Source of the DNA: a virus
Reading direction: 5' to 3' (one strand)
IMG/VR virus record: IMGVR_UViG_3300008116_000303
Coordinates: 42,084-65,470 of that record
DNA length: 23,387 nt
Shown in pieces: positions 13,442-20,766 of this stretch. Below the pieces are notes generated by a model. That model was not told where the DNA came from and made no database searches. It worked only from the letters and a program-made list of their open reading frames with translations. Within the stretch, counting starts at the first letter, position 1. The number at the start of each line of letters is the position of its first letter. A program made the translations under genes and the position numbers.

Positions 13442-13888
13442 ATGAAACTTTGGCAATATCAAGACAGACCTATTACATGCATAGAAGACTTTCAAGGATA
13501 CAACGGCCTATTTGGTTTTGTATACCTTATACACAATACAATGAATGGTCAGTTCTATGTAGGTAAGAAAGTTTTCCGTAACAACCGTAAGAAAAAGATA
13601 ACCCAGAAAGTAAAGAAAGCTACTGGTACTCGTAAAACATACGAGCGTACCATCACCGAGTCAGACTGGAAAGACTATTATGGATCATCAAAGGAACTGT
13701 CAGCTGATATTCAGAGATATGGAAAGGATAAGTTTAAAAGAACTATTCTTGAGCTATGCTGCACAAAAAAATACTTATCGTATGCTGAGGTAGCGTGGCA
13801 AATTAAACTAGATGTTCTTAGAACAAATAGTTACAACGGTAATATCCTGGGCCGTTATTATACCCGGGACATGCAAAATTGTCTGTAA
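13442..13888 (+). CDS. GIY-YIG-type nuclease
   Basis: The 148-residue product contains 'GFVYLIHNTMNGQFYVGKK' (25-43), which has the two-strand GIY...YIG core as 'VYLI' and 'YVGKK', then 'DWKDYYGSSKEL' (75-86), a Glu at 116 in 'YAEVAWQ' in the position of the metal-binding Glu, and an Asn in 'YNGNILG' (131-137). The insert between 45 and 70 is very basic and may bind DNA. GIY-YIG proteins cut DNA as homing endonucleases, repair nucleases or phage defence-evasion nucleases. No intron or extra DNA-binding domain is visible. It has its own promoter-like element and ends in TAATG coupling to the next small gene. Confidence 0.8.
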   Translation: MKLWQYQDRPITCIEDFQGYNGLFGFVYLIHNTMNGQFYVGKKVFRNNRKKKITQKVKKATGTRKTYERTITESDWKDYYGSSKELSADIQRYGKDKFKRTILELCCTKKYLSYAEVAWQIKLDVLRTNSYNGNILGRYYTRDMQNCL

Positions 13889-14058
13889 TGGATAACACAG
13901 AAAAAAAAACTTGTCCTACTGCGGTAGCAGACTTACAGGGACAATACGATGAAATTATTGCCTTCTTAGAATATGAAGAGGCATTTACTGTAGATACAAG
14001 AACGCAACAGCGTATTCGTGCAAAACTTCAACAACTTGGTATATGGCCAGTAGAGTAG
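13888..14058 (+). CDS. 56-residue hypothetical protein
   Basis: The frame starts at the ATG at 13888, sharing one base with the TAA of the GIY-YIG gene, and ends with TAG at 14056-14058, overlapping the next gene by 16 bp. The product (MDNTEKKTCPTAVADLQGQ at the N-terminus) has a likely acidic helix (DEIIAFLEYEEAF) and a second helix 'RTQQRIRAKLQQLGI'. Both overlaps and the protein-like helix pattern support it; otherwise 154 bp would be unexplained. No family recognised. Confidence 0.65.
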   Translation: MDNTEKKTCPTAVADLQGQYDEIIAFLEYEEAFTVDTRTQQRIRAKLQQLGIWPVE

Positions 14059-14498
14059 AACAATTAATAGTTAAGTATCCTAAGATATTTAAACAGTATG
14101 AAGGTAATCCTGGTATGGTAAACTGGTTAGATCTACCATCTGGATGGGTACCTATAATAGATATGTTGTGTAACTCTATACAAAACTACGTAGATAACTT
14201 TGTTAGATACACAAAAGATGGTCAATATAGACCACAGCAAGTTACCTGTGTGCAAATGAAAGAAAAGTTTGGAGGTCTCCGTTTCTATACAGATGGGAAC
14301 GATGAGCATGTAGATGGAATGATCTACATGGCAGAAGTTATGGCTTATAATACATGCCAAGACTGTTCATCACAAGAAGATATTGGCCGCACACAAGGCT
14401 GGATAACTACTTTGTGTAGAAACTGTGCTATAAGTAATGGTGATAGAGCCATGAACTCATGGGAACCATTAAATAAAGCTCCAAATGCAAACATTTAA
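14043..14498 (+). CDS. Zinc-ribbon hypothetical protein
   Basis: The 151-residue protein has two CxxC pairs, C105/C108 (CQDC) and C125/C128 (CRNC), with 'GRTQGWITTL' between them: a zinc ribbon. Before it lies 'VQMKEKFGGLRFYTDG' (70-85), a motif I know from many phage hypothetical proteins of about this size. The N-terminal part carries 'YPKIFKQY' and 'PSGWVPIIDMLC'. Function is unknown; the zinc ribbon could bind nucleic acid or protein. It overlaps the 56-residue gene by 16 bp and the next gene by 14 bp. Confidence 0.75.
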   Translation: MASRVEQLIVKYPKIFKQYEGNPGMVNWLDLPSGWVPIIDMLCNSIQNYVDNFVRYTKDGQYRPQQVTCVQMKEKFGGLRFYTDGNDEHVDGMIYMAEVMAYNTCQDCSSQEDIGRTQGWITTLCRNCAISNGDRAMNSWEPLNKAPNANI

Positions 14499-14811
14499 AG
14501 AGTGGGTTAACTCCCCTGAATACCAAGAGCTGGTAGAAATAATGCAAAAAGCTCAAGAAGAGCAAATGAAAGATTTAGAAGATAATCTTTCCCAAGACAT
14601 GGTAGCTGACATCCGAGAGTGGAGAGTAGGTACTGGTCCTGATGATATGAATACACATAGCTGGCGTGGTGTAGCACAACTTTTTGTACAAAAATACTCA
14701 GAGTTTTCTGATAACCACAGTATAATAGCAGGTAATCAAATATCTGGTATGCAATTATGTGATGCAGCAATGAATTTACTTAATCAAAAACCTGAAGAAG
14801 GATGGAACTAG
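14485..14811 (+). CDS. Hypothetical helical protein
   Basis: The 108-residue protein begins MQTFKEWVNSPEYQELVEIM and is rich in Gln and Glu, with a long charged helix over residues 10-40 and two shorter helices after 60 ('WRGVAQLFVQKYSEF', 'QLCDAAMNLLNQ'). It has no membrane or catalytic motif. It overlaps both neighbours (14 bp and 10 bp), consistent with a coupled operon with the exonuclease gene. The antisense frame over it is a shadow. Confidence 0.65.
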   Translation: MQTFKEWVNSPEYQELVEIMQKAQEEQMKDLEDNLSQDMVADIREWRVGTGPDDMNTHSWRGVAQLFVQKYSEFSDNHSIIAGNQISGMQLCDAAMNLLNQKPEEGWN

Positions 14812-15830
14812 AAACTATTATGGAAGAATCTGTACAAATCTTAGAAAAAGATTTTTATAGTAAGAAGTTCTTTTACTCTTACAGTAGTCTGAACAAACTC
14901 ATGTGGAGTCCACAAGTGTTTTATCAGATGTATGTATTAGGTATTAAAGAAGAAAGATTAGATAATCACTTAGTACAAGGTAAGCTTATACACTTACTGT
15001 TACTGGAGCCAGAGAAATTCAACAAAGAATTTATGATGACACCAGGAAAGCTTCCTACAGATAGCCTTAGACAAGTTGTTGATCGTGTGTTTAGTCACTA
15101 TAAAGAGCTATCTGAAAATGGTGATGATCGCACAGAACTAGCACAGTTTGATAAAGCTATCTTAGATGTAATGTATGACATGAATTATCATCAAAGTTTA
15201 AAAACTGACCAGCAACGTCTTGATAAAATCATAACTGCTGAAGCTATTAGCTACTGGGATTTCTTAAAGACAAAAGGTAACAAGACACTTATTGATCCTG
15301 ATACATATAAGTATTGTAAAGATGCTGTTGATATTATCAAGACCAACGATCAGATCTGTAACCTAATTGGCTGTAATGTTACAGAGTTTGATAATAGAGA
15401 AGTTATCAATGAATTAGCTGTGACTGCTGAGTTTACTAATAAAAAGTACGGACTTAAAGGTATCATTGACAATATAGTATTAGACCATGACAAAAAGATA
15501 ATTCATATAAATGATATCAAGACTACCAGTAAAGATCTAAAAGACTTTCCTGAGAGTGTTGAGTTTTACTCTTACTGGTTACAGGCAATCATATACATAA
15601 TCATTGTTAACCAAGTATACCAGAATCTTATAGGTAATGGATATACTATTAAGTTTCACTTTGTAGTAATTGATAGAACTTTCCAAAGCTATGCTTTTCC
15701 AGTATCTGAAGACTCTCTAAACGATTGGTTAGAGAAATTTCAGAGTGCTGTAGATAAAGCAGAGTGGCATTTTGATAATAAGAACTATAATTTACCTTAT
15801 GAGTTTGCTAAAGGTTTAGTAGTTCTCTAA
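14802..15830 (+). CDS. PD-(D/E)XK exonuclease (RecB/YqaJ-like)
   Basis: The 342-residue protein has the order of motifs of RecB-type nucleases: 'YSSLNKLMWSPQVFYQMYV' near the N-terminus (27-45), GxxxH at 60-64 (GKLIH), 'GLKGIIDNIVL' with Asp at 223, 'INDIKTTSKD' with D238-x-K240, and QxxxY at 261-265 in 'YWLQAIIYI'. These residues form the metal-binding active site. Related phage enzymes (DUF3799/YqaJ groups) are exonucleases that resect ends for recombination and are often paired with ssDNA annealing proteins; the Sak4-like gene upstream would be such a partner. A host-DNA degradation role is also possible. It starts 10 bp inside the preceding gene. Confidence 0.86.
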   Translation: MELETIMEESVQILEKDFYSKKFFYSYSSLNKLMWSPQVFYQMYVLGIKEERLDNHLVQGKLIHLLLLEPEKFNKEFMMTPGKLPTDSLRQVVDRVFSHYKELSENGDDRTELAQFDKAILDVMYDMNYHQSLKTDQQRLDKIITAEAISYWDFLKTKGNKTLIDPDTYKYCKDAVDIIKTNDQICNLIGCNVTEFDNREVINELAVTAEFTNKKYGLKGIIDNIVLDHDKKIIHINDIKTTSKDLKDFPESVEFYSYWLQAIIYIIIVNQVYQNLIGNGYTIKFHFVVIDRTFQSYAFPVSEDSLNDWLEKFQSAVDKAEWHFDNKNYNLPYEFAKGLVVL

Positions 15831-15840
15831 ATCCATTTTG

Positions 15841-16401
15841 ATGATAGATAGCTTATATACTAAGTATTTTCAGAAGTCAAGGTCCTTTTTATACCCTGCC
15901 CTGGGTATAAAGAGGACTAGCAACTTCTCACCATCTGGTACATATATCAGTATAGATGGTCTCATAGAACCAGAGGATATGAAGTTAATTACTGCCTTCA
16001 AAGAAGATACCTCAGAAGGATATAAGATCTTTGAAGAGCAGATGATTACAACTAATCCTCTTTATCTGCAGACCATATCTATACAGGATTATAATCTGTA
16101 TGTGTTTGATTATGAGACATATGCAGCAGACTGGTATAGTTTTTTACTGGGTAAGTATTCTAAATTTACTCCACCTTTAAAGAGGGCTATCAAAGCATAT
16201 TACGGTGAAACCTCCAGTGAATACAAGTATATAGAGTCATACCTGTTTCCCGAAAAACACTATGATATCTACGCTAAACTATTAGATGTTAACGTAGCTA
16301 CCTTAAAAAAAGTCGGTGAACTGTGTGATCCCTGTGATCTAGAAAAAGAAAAATTAAAAATTCCTGTCGTAGATTTGGAGATGTTAAGTAAATCTTTATA
16401 A
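15841..16401 (+). CDS. Conserved-looking hypothetical protein
   Basis: From the ATG at 15841 the product has 186 residues; a TTG directly before it is less likely. It starts with 'MIDSLYTKYFQKSRSFLYPA' (1-20), a beginning I associate with a family of unknown function common in Bacteroidetes phages, and continues with 'YISIDGLIEPEDMKLI'. The middle has 'LYVFDYETYAADWYSFLLGKYS'. The C-terminus is helical and basic. There are no metal ligands or Walker motifs. It follows the exonuclease by 10 bp and its end contains the -33 element of the next gene's promoter. Confidence 0.7.
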   Translation: MIDSLYTKYFQKSRSFLYPALGIKRTSNFSPSGTYISIDGLIEPEDMKLITAFKEDTSEGYKIFEEQMITTNPLYLQTISIQDYNLYVFDYETYAADWYSFLLGKYSKFTPPLKRAIKAYYGETSSEYKYIESYLFPEKHYDIYAKLLDVNVATLKKVGELCDPCDLEKEKLKIPVVDLEMLSKSL

Positions 16402-16406
16402 ATTTG
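16374..16406 (+). promoter_or_regulatory. Strong Bacteroidetes-type promoter
   Basis: TTTG at 16374-16377 and an exact TAnnTTTG (TAAATTTG) at 16399-16406 are separated by 21 bp. The -7 element sits inside a small inverted repeat, TTTATA (16395-16400) and TATAAA (16407-16412). The start codon of the next gene is 24 bp downstream. This is the best promoter match in the window. Confidence 0.65.
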
Positions 16407-16430
16407 TATAAACTAACTTTAAAATATAGT

Positions 16431-16829
16431 ATGAACAATTCAATGATGCTCGTTACCGGTAGCTGGGGTAACAATAAGACTTTTAAAATGATTCCAGTTA
16501 CTAATGACTGTCCTTTCAATGAGGCTATCTTTGACAGAGATGGAAAAGTATTAGCCCTTGTAGGAAAAGAAAAGAAACAAAGTTTCCATATGCTCCCAAA
16601 AGTTACTGAACTTGGAGACGTACAAACTTTGAAGATTGGTAAAAGAGCAAATGGGAAAGATTACGCGGAAGAGCGTAAGACAATAGAAACTTATTACGAG
16701 TATTATATTGAGAACCCAGAAGAAATAGAACAGATCGTTAAAGGTTTTGCTGTTAATGCTGACAAGTTTGACTTCAAACAATATATGGAAGCAGCAGCTG
16801 CACAACCATCGCAAATAGTTACTGTCTAA
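16431..16829 (+). CDS. Hypothetical protein in its own transcription unit
   Basis: From the ATG at 16431 the product has 132 residues; the in-frame TTG at 16404 lies within the promoter -7 element and is rejected. It begins MNNSMMLVTGSWGNNKTFKM, has strands 'NEAIFDRDGKVLALVG' and 'SFHMLPKVTELGDVQTLKIG', then an acidic and aromatic helix 'ETYYEYYIENPEEIEQIVKGF', ending 'QPSQIVTV'. Its own strong promoter lies upstream, and two hairpins, one a clear terminator, lie downstream. This implies separate and probably high expression. The family is unknown; a DNA-associated or host-takeover role is conceivable from the neighbours (exonuclease, polymerase), but not shown. Confidence 0.72.
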   Translation: MNNSMMLVTGSWGNNKTFKMIPVTNDCPFNEAIFDRDGKVLALVGKEKKQSFHMLPKVTELGDVQTLKIGKRANGKDYAEERKTIETYYEYYIENPEEIEQIVKGFAVNADKFDFKQYMEAAAAQPSQIVTV

Positions 16830-16836
16830 GGACAGT
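16821..16836 (+). other. Hairpin over a stop codon
   Basis: ACTGTC (16821-16826), loop TAAG, GACAGT (16831-16836): a perfect 6-bp stem whose loop contains the TAA stop of the 132-residue gene. It may protect the 3' end of the message with the terminator that follows. Confidence 0.5.
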
Positions 16837-16857
16837 CCTGTGAGACCAAAACCAACT

Positions 16858-16887
16858 AAAAAGGCAGTCAAGTAACTGCCTTTTTTT
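16858..16887 (+). terminator. Intrinsic terminator before polymerase gene
   Basis: AAAAAGGCAGT (16858-16868) pairs with ACTGCCTTTTT (16875-16885) around a 6-base loop, with a seven-T run at 16881-16887. It ends the 132-residue gene unit. The polymerase ATG lies 43 bp after it; a G6 run (16901-16906) in a weak hairpin (GTTAA/TTAAC) fills the gap, and no TAnnTTTG element is visible there. Confidence 0.9.
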
Positions 16888-16930
16888 AGCTTTGTTAAAA
16901 GGGGGGACAGCTTAACTGAACAATAACGAT

Positions 16931-18868
16931 ATGAGTGACCAACAGACACACTGGGTTATGGACTATGAAACCCTAGTTAACTGTTTTGTAGCAGTCTTCC
17001 AGCACTATAAAGACGATGGTGTAAAACACATCTTTGTAATACATGATCAACGTAATGACTTTACAAAGTTTATAAACTTTCTCAAGAGTTGTGTCAAAAA
17101 TAAGCAGTACCATATTTCATATAATGGTCTAGCATTTGACGCTCAGATAACTCAGCATCTTTTAGATAATCATGTAAAATTTGAAAAGCTTAGTACCGCT
17201 GATCTTGTCAGTGAGATACATAAGTATGCTCAAAAAGTTATAGGGAAGTCTGAAAAGAATGAGTTTCAGGATTACGCTCCACACAAACTTCAGATCAAGC
17301 AGATTGATCTATTTAAACTAAATCACTGGGACAATCGTGCCAAGATGAGTAGTCTTAAATGGATACAGTACTCTATGGACTGGGAGAATGTAGAAGAGAT
17401 GCCTCATCCACATTATGAGCCTATCACAACTGAAGATCAGCTTAAGCTTGTTGTCAAGTATTGTATCAATGACGTACTATCTACTAAGATGATCTTAGAA
17501 CATAGTAAAGAACAGATCACGCTTAGACAAACCCTGACTAGAGAGTATGGTATTTATTTATACAATGCTTCTGAGCCAAGAATATCTAAGGAACTGTTTC
17601 TTCACTTCTTGAGTCAGAAGATTGGATGGGCCAAAGCTGATATTAAAAGTCTGAGATCTCCAAGGGACTATATCATTCTTGCTGAATGTATACTTCCTTA
17701 CATCAAGTTTCAGACTCCTGAGTTTCAGTCTGTACTAGAATACTTCAGAAAGAAAGTTATCACATCTACAAAAGATGGTTTCAAACACAGTGTTATGTAT
17801 AGAGGAGTACGTACAGACTACGGTCTGGGCGGTATCCATGGTGCAACAACTGCTGGTGTATATGAAGCCAAGTCTGGTTGGACTATAATGACATCAGATG
17901 TTACTAGCTTTTATCCTAACCTTGCTATCAAAAACGGGTTTCATCCTGCCCATCTTCCTAAAAAAGAGTTTGGTGAGCTTTATGAATGGTTCTTTGAAGA
18001 AAGGAAGAAAATTCCTAAAACAGATCCAAAGAACTATGTTTATAAACTAATCCTGAATTCTACTTACGGATTAACAGGTGATGAAAACTCATTCCTGTAT
18101 GATCCTCGTATGACAATGCAGATCACTATCAACGGTCAGCTTAGTCTAAGTATGCTCTATGAGATGATCTGTGAACAGATTCCAGAGGCTATACCTCTGA
18201 TGCAGAACACAGATGGTCTAGAGACTATGATTCCAACAGCTGCAGTATCTAAGTATTTAGATATCTGTACAATCTGGGAGAATATAACTAAACTATCACT
18301 TGAGCATGATCAATACAAGAAAATGATCATCAGGGATGTAAATAACTACATAGCTGTAAATACAAAAGACAAAGTAAAATGTAAGGGAGCGTTTGAGTGG
18401 GAAGACCTTGACAAGAAAAAGGTTGCTGTCTTCCACAAGAATAAAAGCTTTCTCATTATACCTAAGGCTATCTATGCTTACTTTGTTAATGGTATTAAAC
18501 CTGAAGATTTCTTAGCTCAAAATCAAACTATCCAAGACTACTGTGCTGGTGTAAAAGCCAAAGGTGGTTGGTATTATGAAGAGCGTAATATAGATCAAGG
18601 TAATCTAACTTTAAAAAGACTTCAGAAGATTGTAAGGTACTTTGTATCAAACGATGGATCTAAGATTGTTAAATGCAACAAAGATGGTCGTGAGATACAG
18701 GTAGAAGCAGGTAGTTGGCTACAAACCGTAGTAAACAAACTTGATCCAAATGTACCCTTTAGTGCTTACAATATCAATGAAAAGTACTATCTTGAAGAGA
18801 TCTATAAACAGATTGAACAGATAGAAAAAGAAAACAAAAGAGCATTCACACAACTTTCACTATTTTAA
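16931..18868 (+). CDS. Family B DNA polymerase with 3'-5' exonuclease
   Basis: The 645-residue enzyme has an N-terminal proofreading domain: Exo I 'MDYETL' with D11 and E13, Exo II 'YNGLAFD' with D70, and Exo III 'YCINDVLS' with D181. The polymerase domain has motif A 'SDVTSFYP' (322-329), motif B 'KLILNSTYG' (372-380) and motif C 'QNTDGLE' (425-431). Motif C has Asn for the first Asp of the usual DTDS; the second Asp (428) is kept. The protein ends 'FTQLSLF', a textbook beta-clamp-binding motif (QLxLF). At 645 residues it is compact for family B. It should copy phage DNA with the helicase and primase in this operon. A strong terminator is just upstream, so expression may depend on readthrough. 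Confidence 0.93.
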   Translation: MSDQQTHWVMDYETLVNCFVAVFQHYKDDGVKHIFVIHDQRNDFTKFINFLKSCVKNKQYHISYNGLAFDAQITQHLLDNHVKFEKLSTADLVSEIHKYAQKVIGKSEKNEFQDYAPHKLQIKQIDLFKLNHWDNRAKMSSLKWIQYSMDWENVEEMPHPHYEPITTEDQLKLVVKYCINDVLSTKMILEHSKEQITLRQTLTREYGIYLYNASEPRISKELFLHFLSQKIGWAKADIKSLRSPRDYIILAECILPYIKFQTPEFQSVLEYFRKKVITSTKDGFKHSVMYRGVRTDYGLGGIHGATTAGVYEAKSGWTIMTSDVTSFYPNLAIKNGFHPAHLPKKEFGELYEWFFEERKKIPKTDPKNYVYKLILNSTYGLTGDENSFLYDPRMTMQITINGQLSLSMLYEMICEQIPEAIPLMQNTDGLETMIPTAAVSKYLDICTIWENITKLSLEHDQYKKMIIRDVNNYIAVNTKDKVKCKGAFEWEDLDKKKVAVFHKNKSFLIIPKAIYAYFVNGIKPEDFLAQNQTIQDYCAGVKAKGGWYYEERNIDQGNLTLKRLQKIVRYFVSNDGSKIVKCNKDGREIQVEAGSWLQTVVNKLDPNVPFSAYNINEKYYLEEIYKQIEQIEKENKRAFTQLSLF

Positions 18869-18878
18869 AACCACAATT

Positions 18879-19721
18879 ATGCCTGTCAAAACATCTTTCG
18901 TGACAGAACAGTACATCCGTAACGCAGTCTTACCTAACCATGGTAAACGTTACACAGTAATTCCACACGGGTATATCATTGACGAGACCCGCAAAGAACT
19001 AGCTAACGCTGGTTTCCAAATTAACCAAGAGCTGTATAAAACCAGCCTTGATGGACAAGTAGCACAAGGTGTTTATCATCTTAACTACGGTAATGATCCT
19101 GATATGGGTCTTATGTTTGCATGGTCTAACTCTTATAACAAGCAAATGAAGTTTAAGTGTGCAGTTGGTGCACAAGTATTTATCTGTATGAACGGTGTAG
19201 TATCTGGTGATCTAGGTAGTTATAATCGTAAACACACAGGTTCAGCACTTAATGATGTTACAATTTCCTTATCTAATCAGATAAGCAGAGCCAAAGAATA
19301 CTATGATAACTTAGTAGCTGATAAAGAAATGCTCAAGCAAGTAAACCTTACTAGCAGTGAAGCAGGTTCAGTAGTTGGTAAGTTATTTATTGACCAAGAA
19401 ATCCTTACACTAACACAAGTAGGTATGATTAAGCGTGAGATGGATGCTCCTACTCACCAGTACAATGCAGCACCAAATTCTGCTTGGACTTTATACAATC
19501 ATATTACTCTTGCTCTTAAAGATTCTCATCCAATGACTTATCTTTCTGATCATCAGAAACTTCATAACTTCTTTGTTAATGAGTTTGGTCAGCTTAAGTC
19601 CGTTTATCAAGACGTAGTAGAAGAAACAGATGATATCCAAGAAGATTACATTCTTTTACCGCATGATGAAAAGGAAGAGTTTGTACCTGAGCAAGGAGAA
19701 TACGGTGTAGTATTTAATTAA
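18879..19721 (+). CDS. DUF932-like phage/plasmid protein
   Basis: The 280-residue protein has a central block that I associate with the DUF932 phage/plasmid family: 'MGLMFAWSNSYNKQMKFKCA' region (77-96) and 'GAQVFICMNGVVSGDLGSY' (98-116), with 'RKHTGSALNDV' (118-128) after it. A helical C-terminal part has 'WTLYNHITLALKDSHPMTY', and the tail is very acidic. Function is unknown; such proteins are found near replication and recombination genes in phages. It begins 10 bp after the polymerase stop and is followed by a terminator. Confidence 0.75.
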   Translation: MPVKTSFVTEQYIRNAVLPNHGKRYTVIPHGYIIDETRKELANAGFQINQELYKTSLDGQVAQGVYHLNYGNDPDMGLMFAWSNSYNKQMKFKCAVGAQVFICMNGVVSGDLGSYNRKHTGSALNDVTISLSNQISRAKEYYDNLVADKEMLKQVNLTSSEAGSVVGKLFIDQEILTLTQVGMIKREMDAPTHQYNAAPNSAWTLYNHITLALKDSHPMTYLSDHQKLHNFFVNEFGQLKSVYQDVVEETDDIQEDYILLPHDEKEEFVPEQGEYGVVFN

Positions 19722-19728
19722 TATTACC

Positions 19729-19760
19729 AGGGGTAGGTAGAAATATCTACCCCTATTTTT
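19729..19760 (+). terminator. Intrinsic terminator with GAAA tetraloop
   Basis: AGGGGTAGGTA (19729-19739) pairs with TATCTACCCCT (19744-19754) as an 11-bp stem with one G-U pair and a GAAA tetraloop, then ATTTTT. It lies 7 bp after the DUF932-like stop and 12 bp before the next start codon. Confidence 0.9.
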
Positions 19761-19772
19761 ATAAAGTGTAAA

Positions 19773-20150
19773 ATGGACGGAAATAACAAACGTATAGCTG
19801 AACTTTTTGAAACGGTACTGCAGCATATTAAGTGCATAGAAGCAAGAATAGAATGTGCTAGACCTCTTGTTAGTCAAAATCAAAAATATGTACTAGGAAA
19901 TGCTATTAATAAAATTAATGCAGCTTTAAATAGTATATACAGTCTACTTCCTGATTCAGATAGTATCCTTCGTGTAAAGAAACATCTTGATGATACAGAC
20001 ATAGTGTACGTAATGTTACTAACAGAGCAACTTATGAGAATACGTCCTGATGATATGGAGGAGGTTGTAGAACTTCTAGACAATTATTTATTTAACAAAT
20101 ATGGAAAATCAGAAGAAGTGCCGAGCAACAGGGAAGGTTCGGTTTCCTGA
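19773..20150 (+). CDS. Hypothetical helical protein
   Basis: The 125-residue product is largely helical, with 'AELFETVLQHIKCIEARIEC' (9-28), 'NAINKINAALNSIYSLL' and 'VVELLDNYLFNKYG', with no TM segment or metal motif. Its last 50 bp overlap the next gene, whose ATG at 20101 is well supported, so the final 16 codons are less certain but the frame is open to TAA. It follows a terminator by 12 bp with no visible promoter. Family unknown. Confidence 0.62.
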   Translation: MDGNNKRIAELFETVLQHIKCIEARIECARPLVSQNQKYVLGNAINKINAALNSIYSLLPDSDSILRVKKHLDDTDIVYVMLLTEQLMRIRPDDMEEVVELLDNYLFNKYGKSEEVPSNREGSVS

Positions 20151-20766
20151 TCCAGGAGGAGCTAAAGAAGCTATCATCAGAATAAAAAGTACTAATAGGT
20201 TCTATGATCATATACAAAATAAAAGAGTTAATAGAAGAGCAGGTAAACCAGACCAGTGTAGATTTTACTATTGTAAACACTGTCACGGTTGGCATCTTAC
20301 AAGCTCAGAACAAGGAACTTCTTTTAGAAAGTATAAGAAAGAAAGAAAAACAAATACTAAGGACTTTTTACTAACTGCTGAGCAAGCAGCTGAATGGAGA
20401 AAAGATTCATTACCTTTTCCTGAAACTAAAAAACCTGATAATATGAAATGGTATAAACTAAACGAAGATCACACTGTACAGTTATTAGCAGATGGATCTT
20501 ATCCTTCCGAAACAGACTTTGGAAATATCAAAAGAGTTGGTGATGATACTATAGACGGCCAACGAGTCTCTACTGTATTTCTTCACTTTGATCACGGCTG
20601 GAACTGGGATGCTGATAATGCACCTATACTATTTGAAACAATGATCTTTGGAGGAGAACATGATGAATCTATGTGGAGATACTCTACATGGGATCAAGCT
20701 AAAGAAGGTCATGATAAAATTGTTCACTGCCTGAAACACGGTATAAAGCCAAATGAATCTTTATGA
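20101..20766 (+). CDS. Zinc-ribbon protein fused to a phage C-terminal domain
   Basis: The 221-residue protein has a likely zinc site in its N-terminal part: C7 in 'KKCRATGKVRF' and 'CRFYYCKHCHGWHLTSS' (53-69) with C58, C61 and H65. This resembles small phage zinc-ribbon proteins with 'YxCxxCxxWHLT'. A basic linker (about 70-110) leads to a C-terminal domain with 'VSTVFLHFDHGW' and 'ILFETMIFGGEHDESMWRYS' (176-195) and 'TWDQAKEGHDKIV', a pattern I know from separate phage hypothetical proteins. Here both parts are in one chain. Function unknown. It ends in an ATGA overlap with the kinase gene. Confidence 0.75.
   Translation: MENQKKCRATGKVRFPDPGGAKEAIIRIKSTNRFYDHIQNKRVNRRAGKPDQCRFYYCKHCHGWHLTSSEQGTSFRKYKKERKTNTKDFLLTAEQAAEWRKDSLPFPETKKPDNMKWYKLNEDHTVQLLADGSYPSETDFGNIKRVGDDTIDGQRVSTVFLHFDHGWNWDADNAPILFETMIFGGEHDESMWRYSTWDQAKEGHDKIVHCLKHGIKPNESL

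Noticed and set aside
16404-16430. TTG start for the 132-residue gene
   Set aside because: The TTG is part of the exact -7 promoter element, so it would lie upstream of the transcription start.
16894-16916. GTTAA...TTAAC hairpin with a G6 run
   Set aside because: The arms are only 5 bp with a 13-base loop; too weak to call a terminator or operator, although the G run is unusual in this AT-rich DNA.
16551-16949. Reverse 132-codon frame
   Set aside because: It crosses a strong plus-strand terminator and two plus-strand genes; no leader or coupling supports it.
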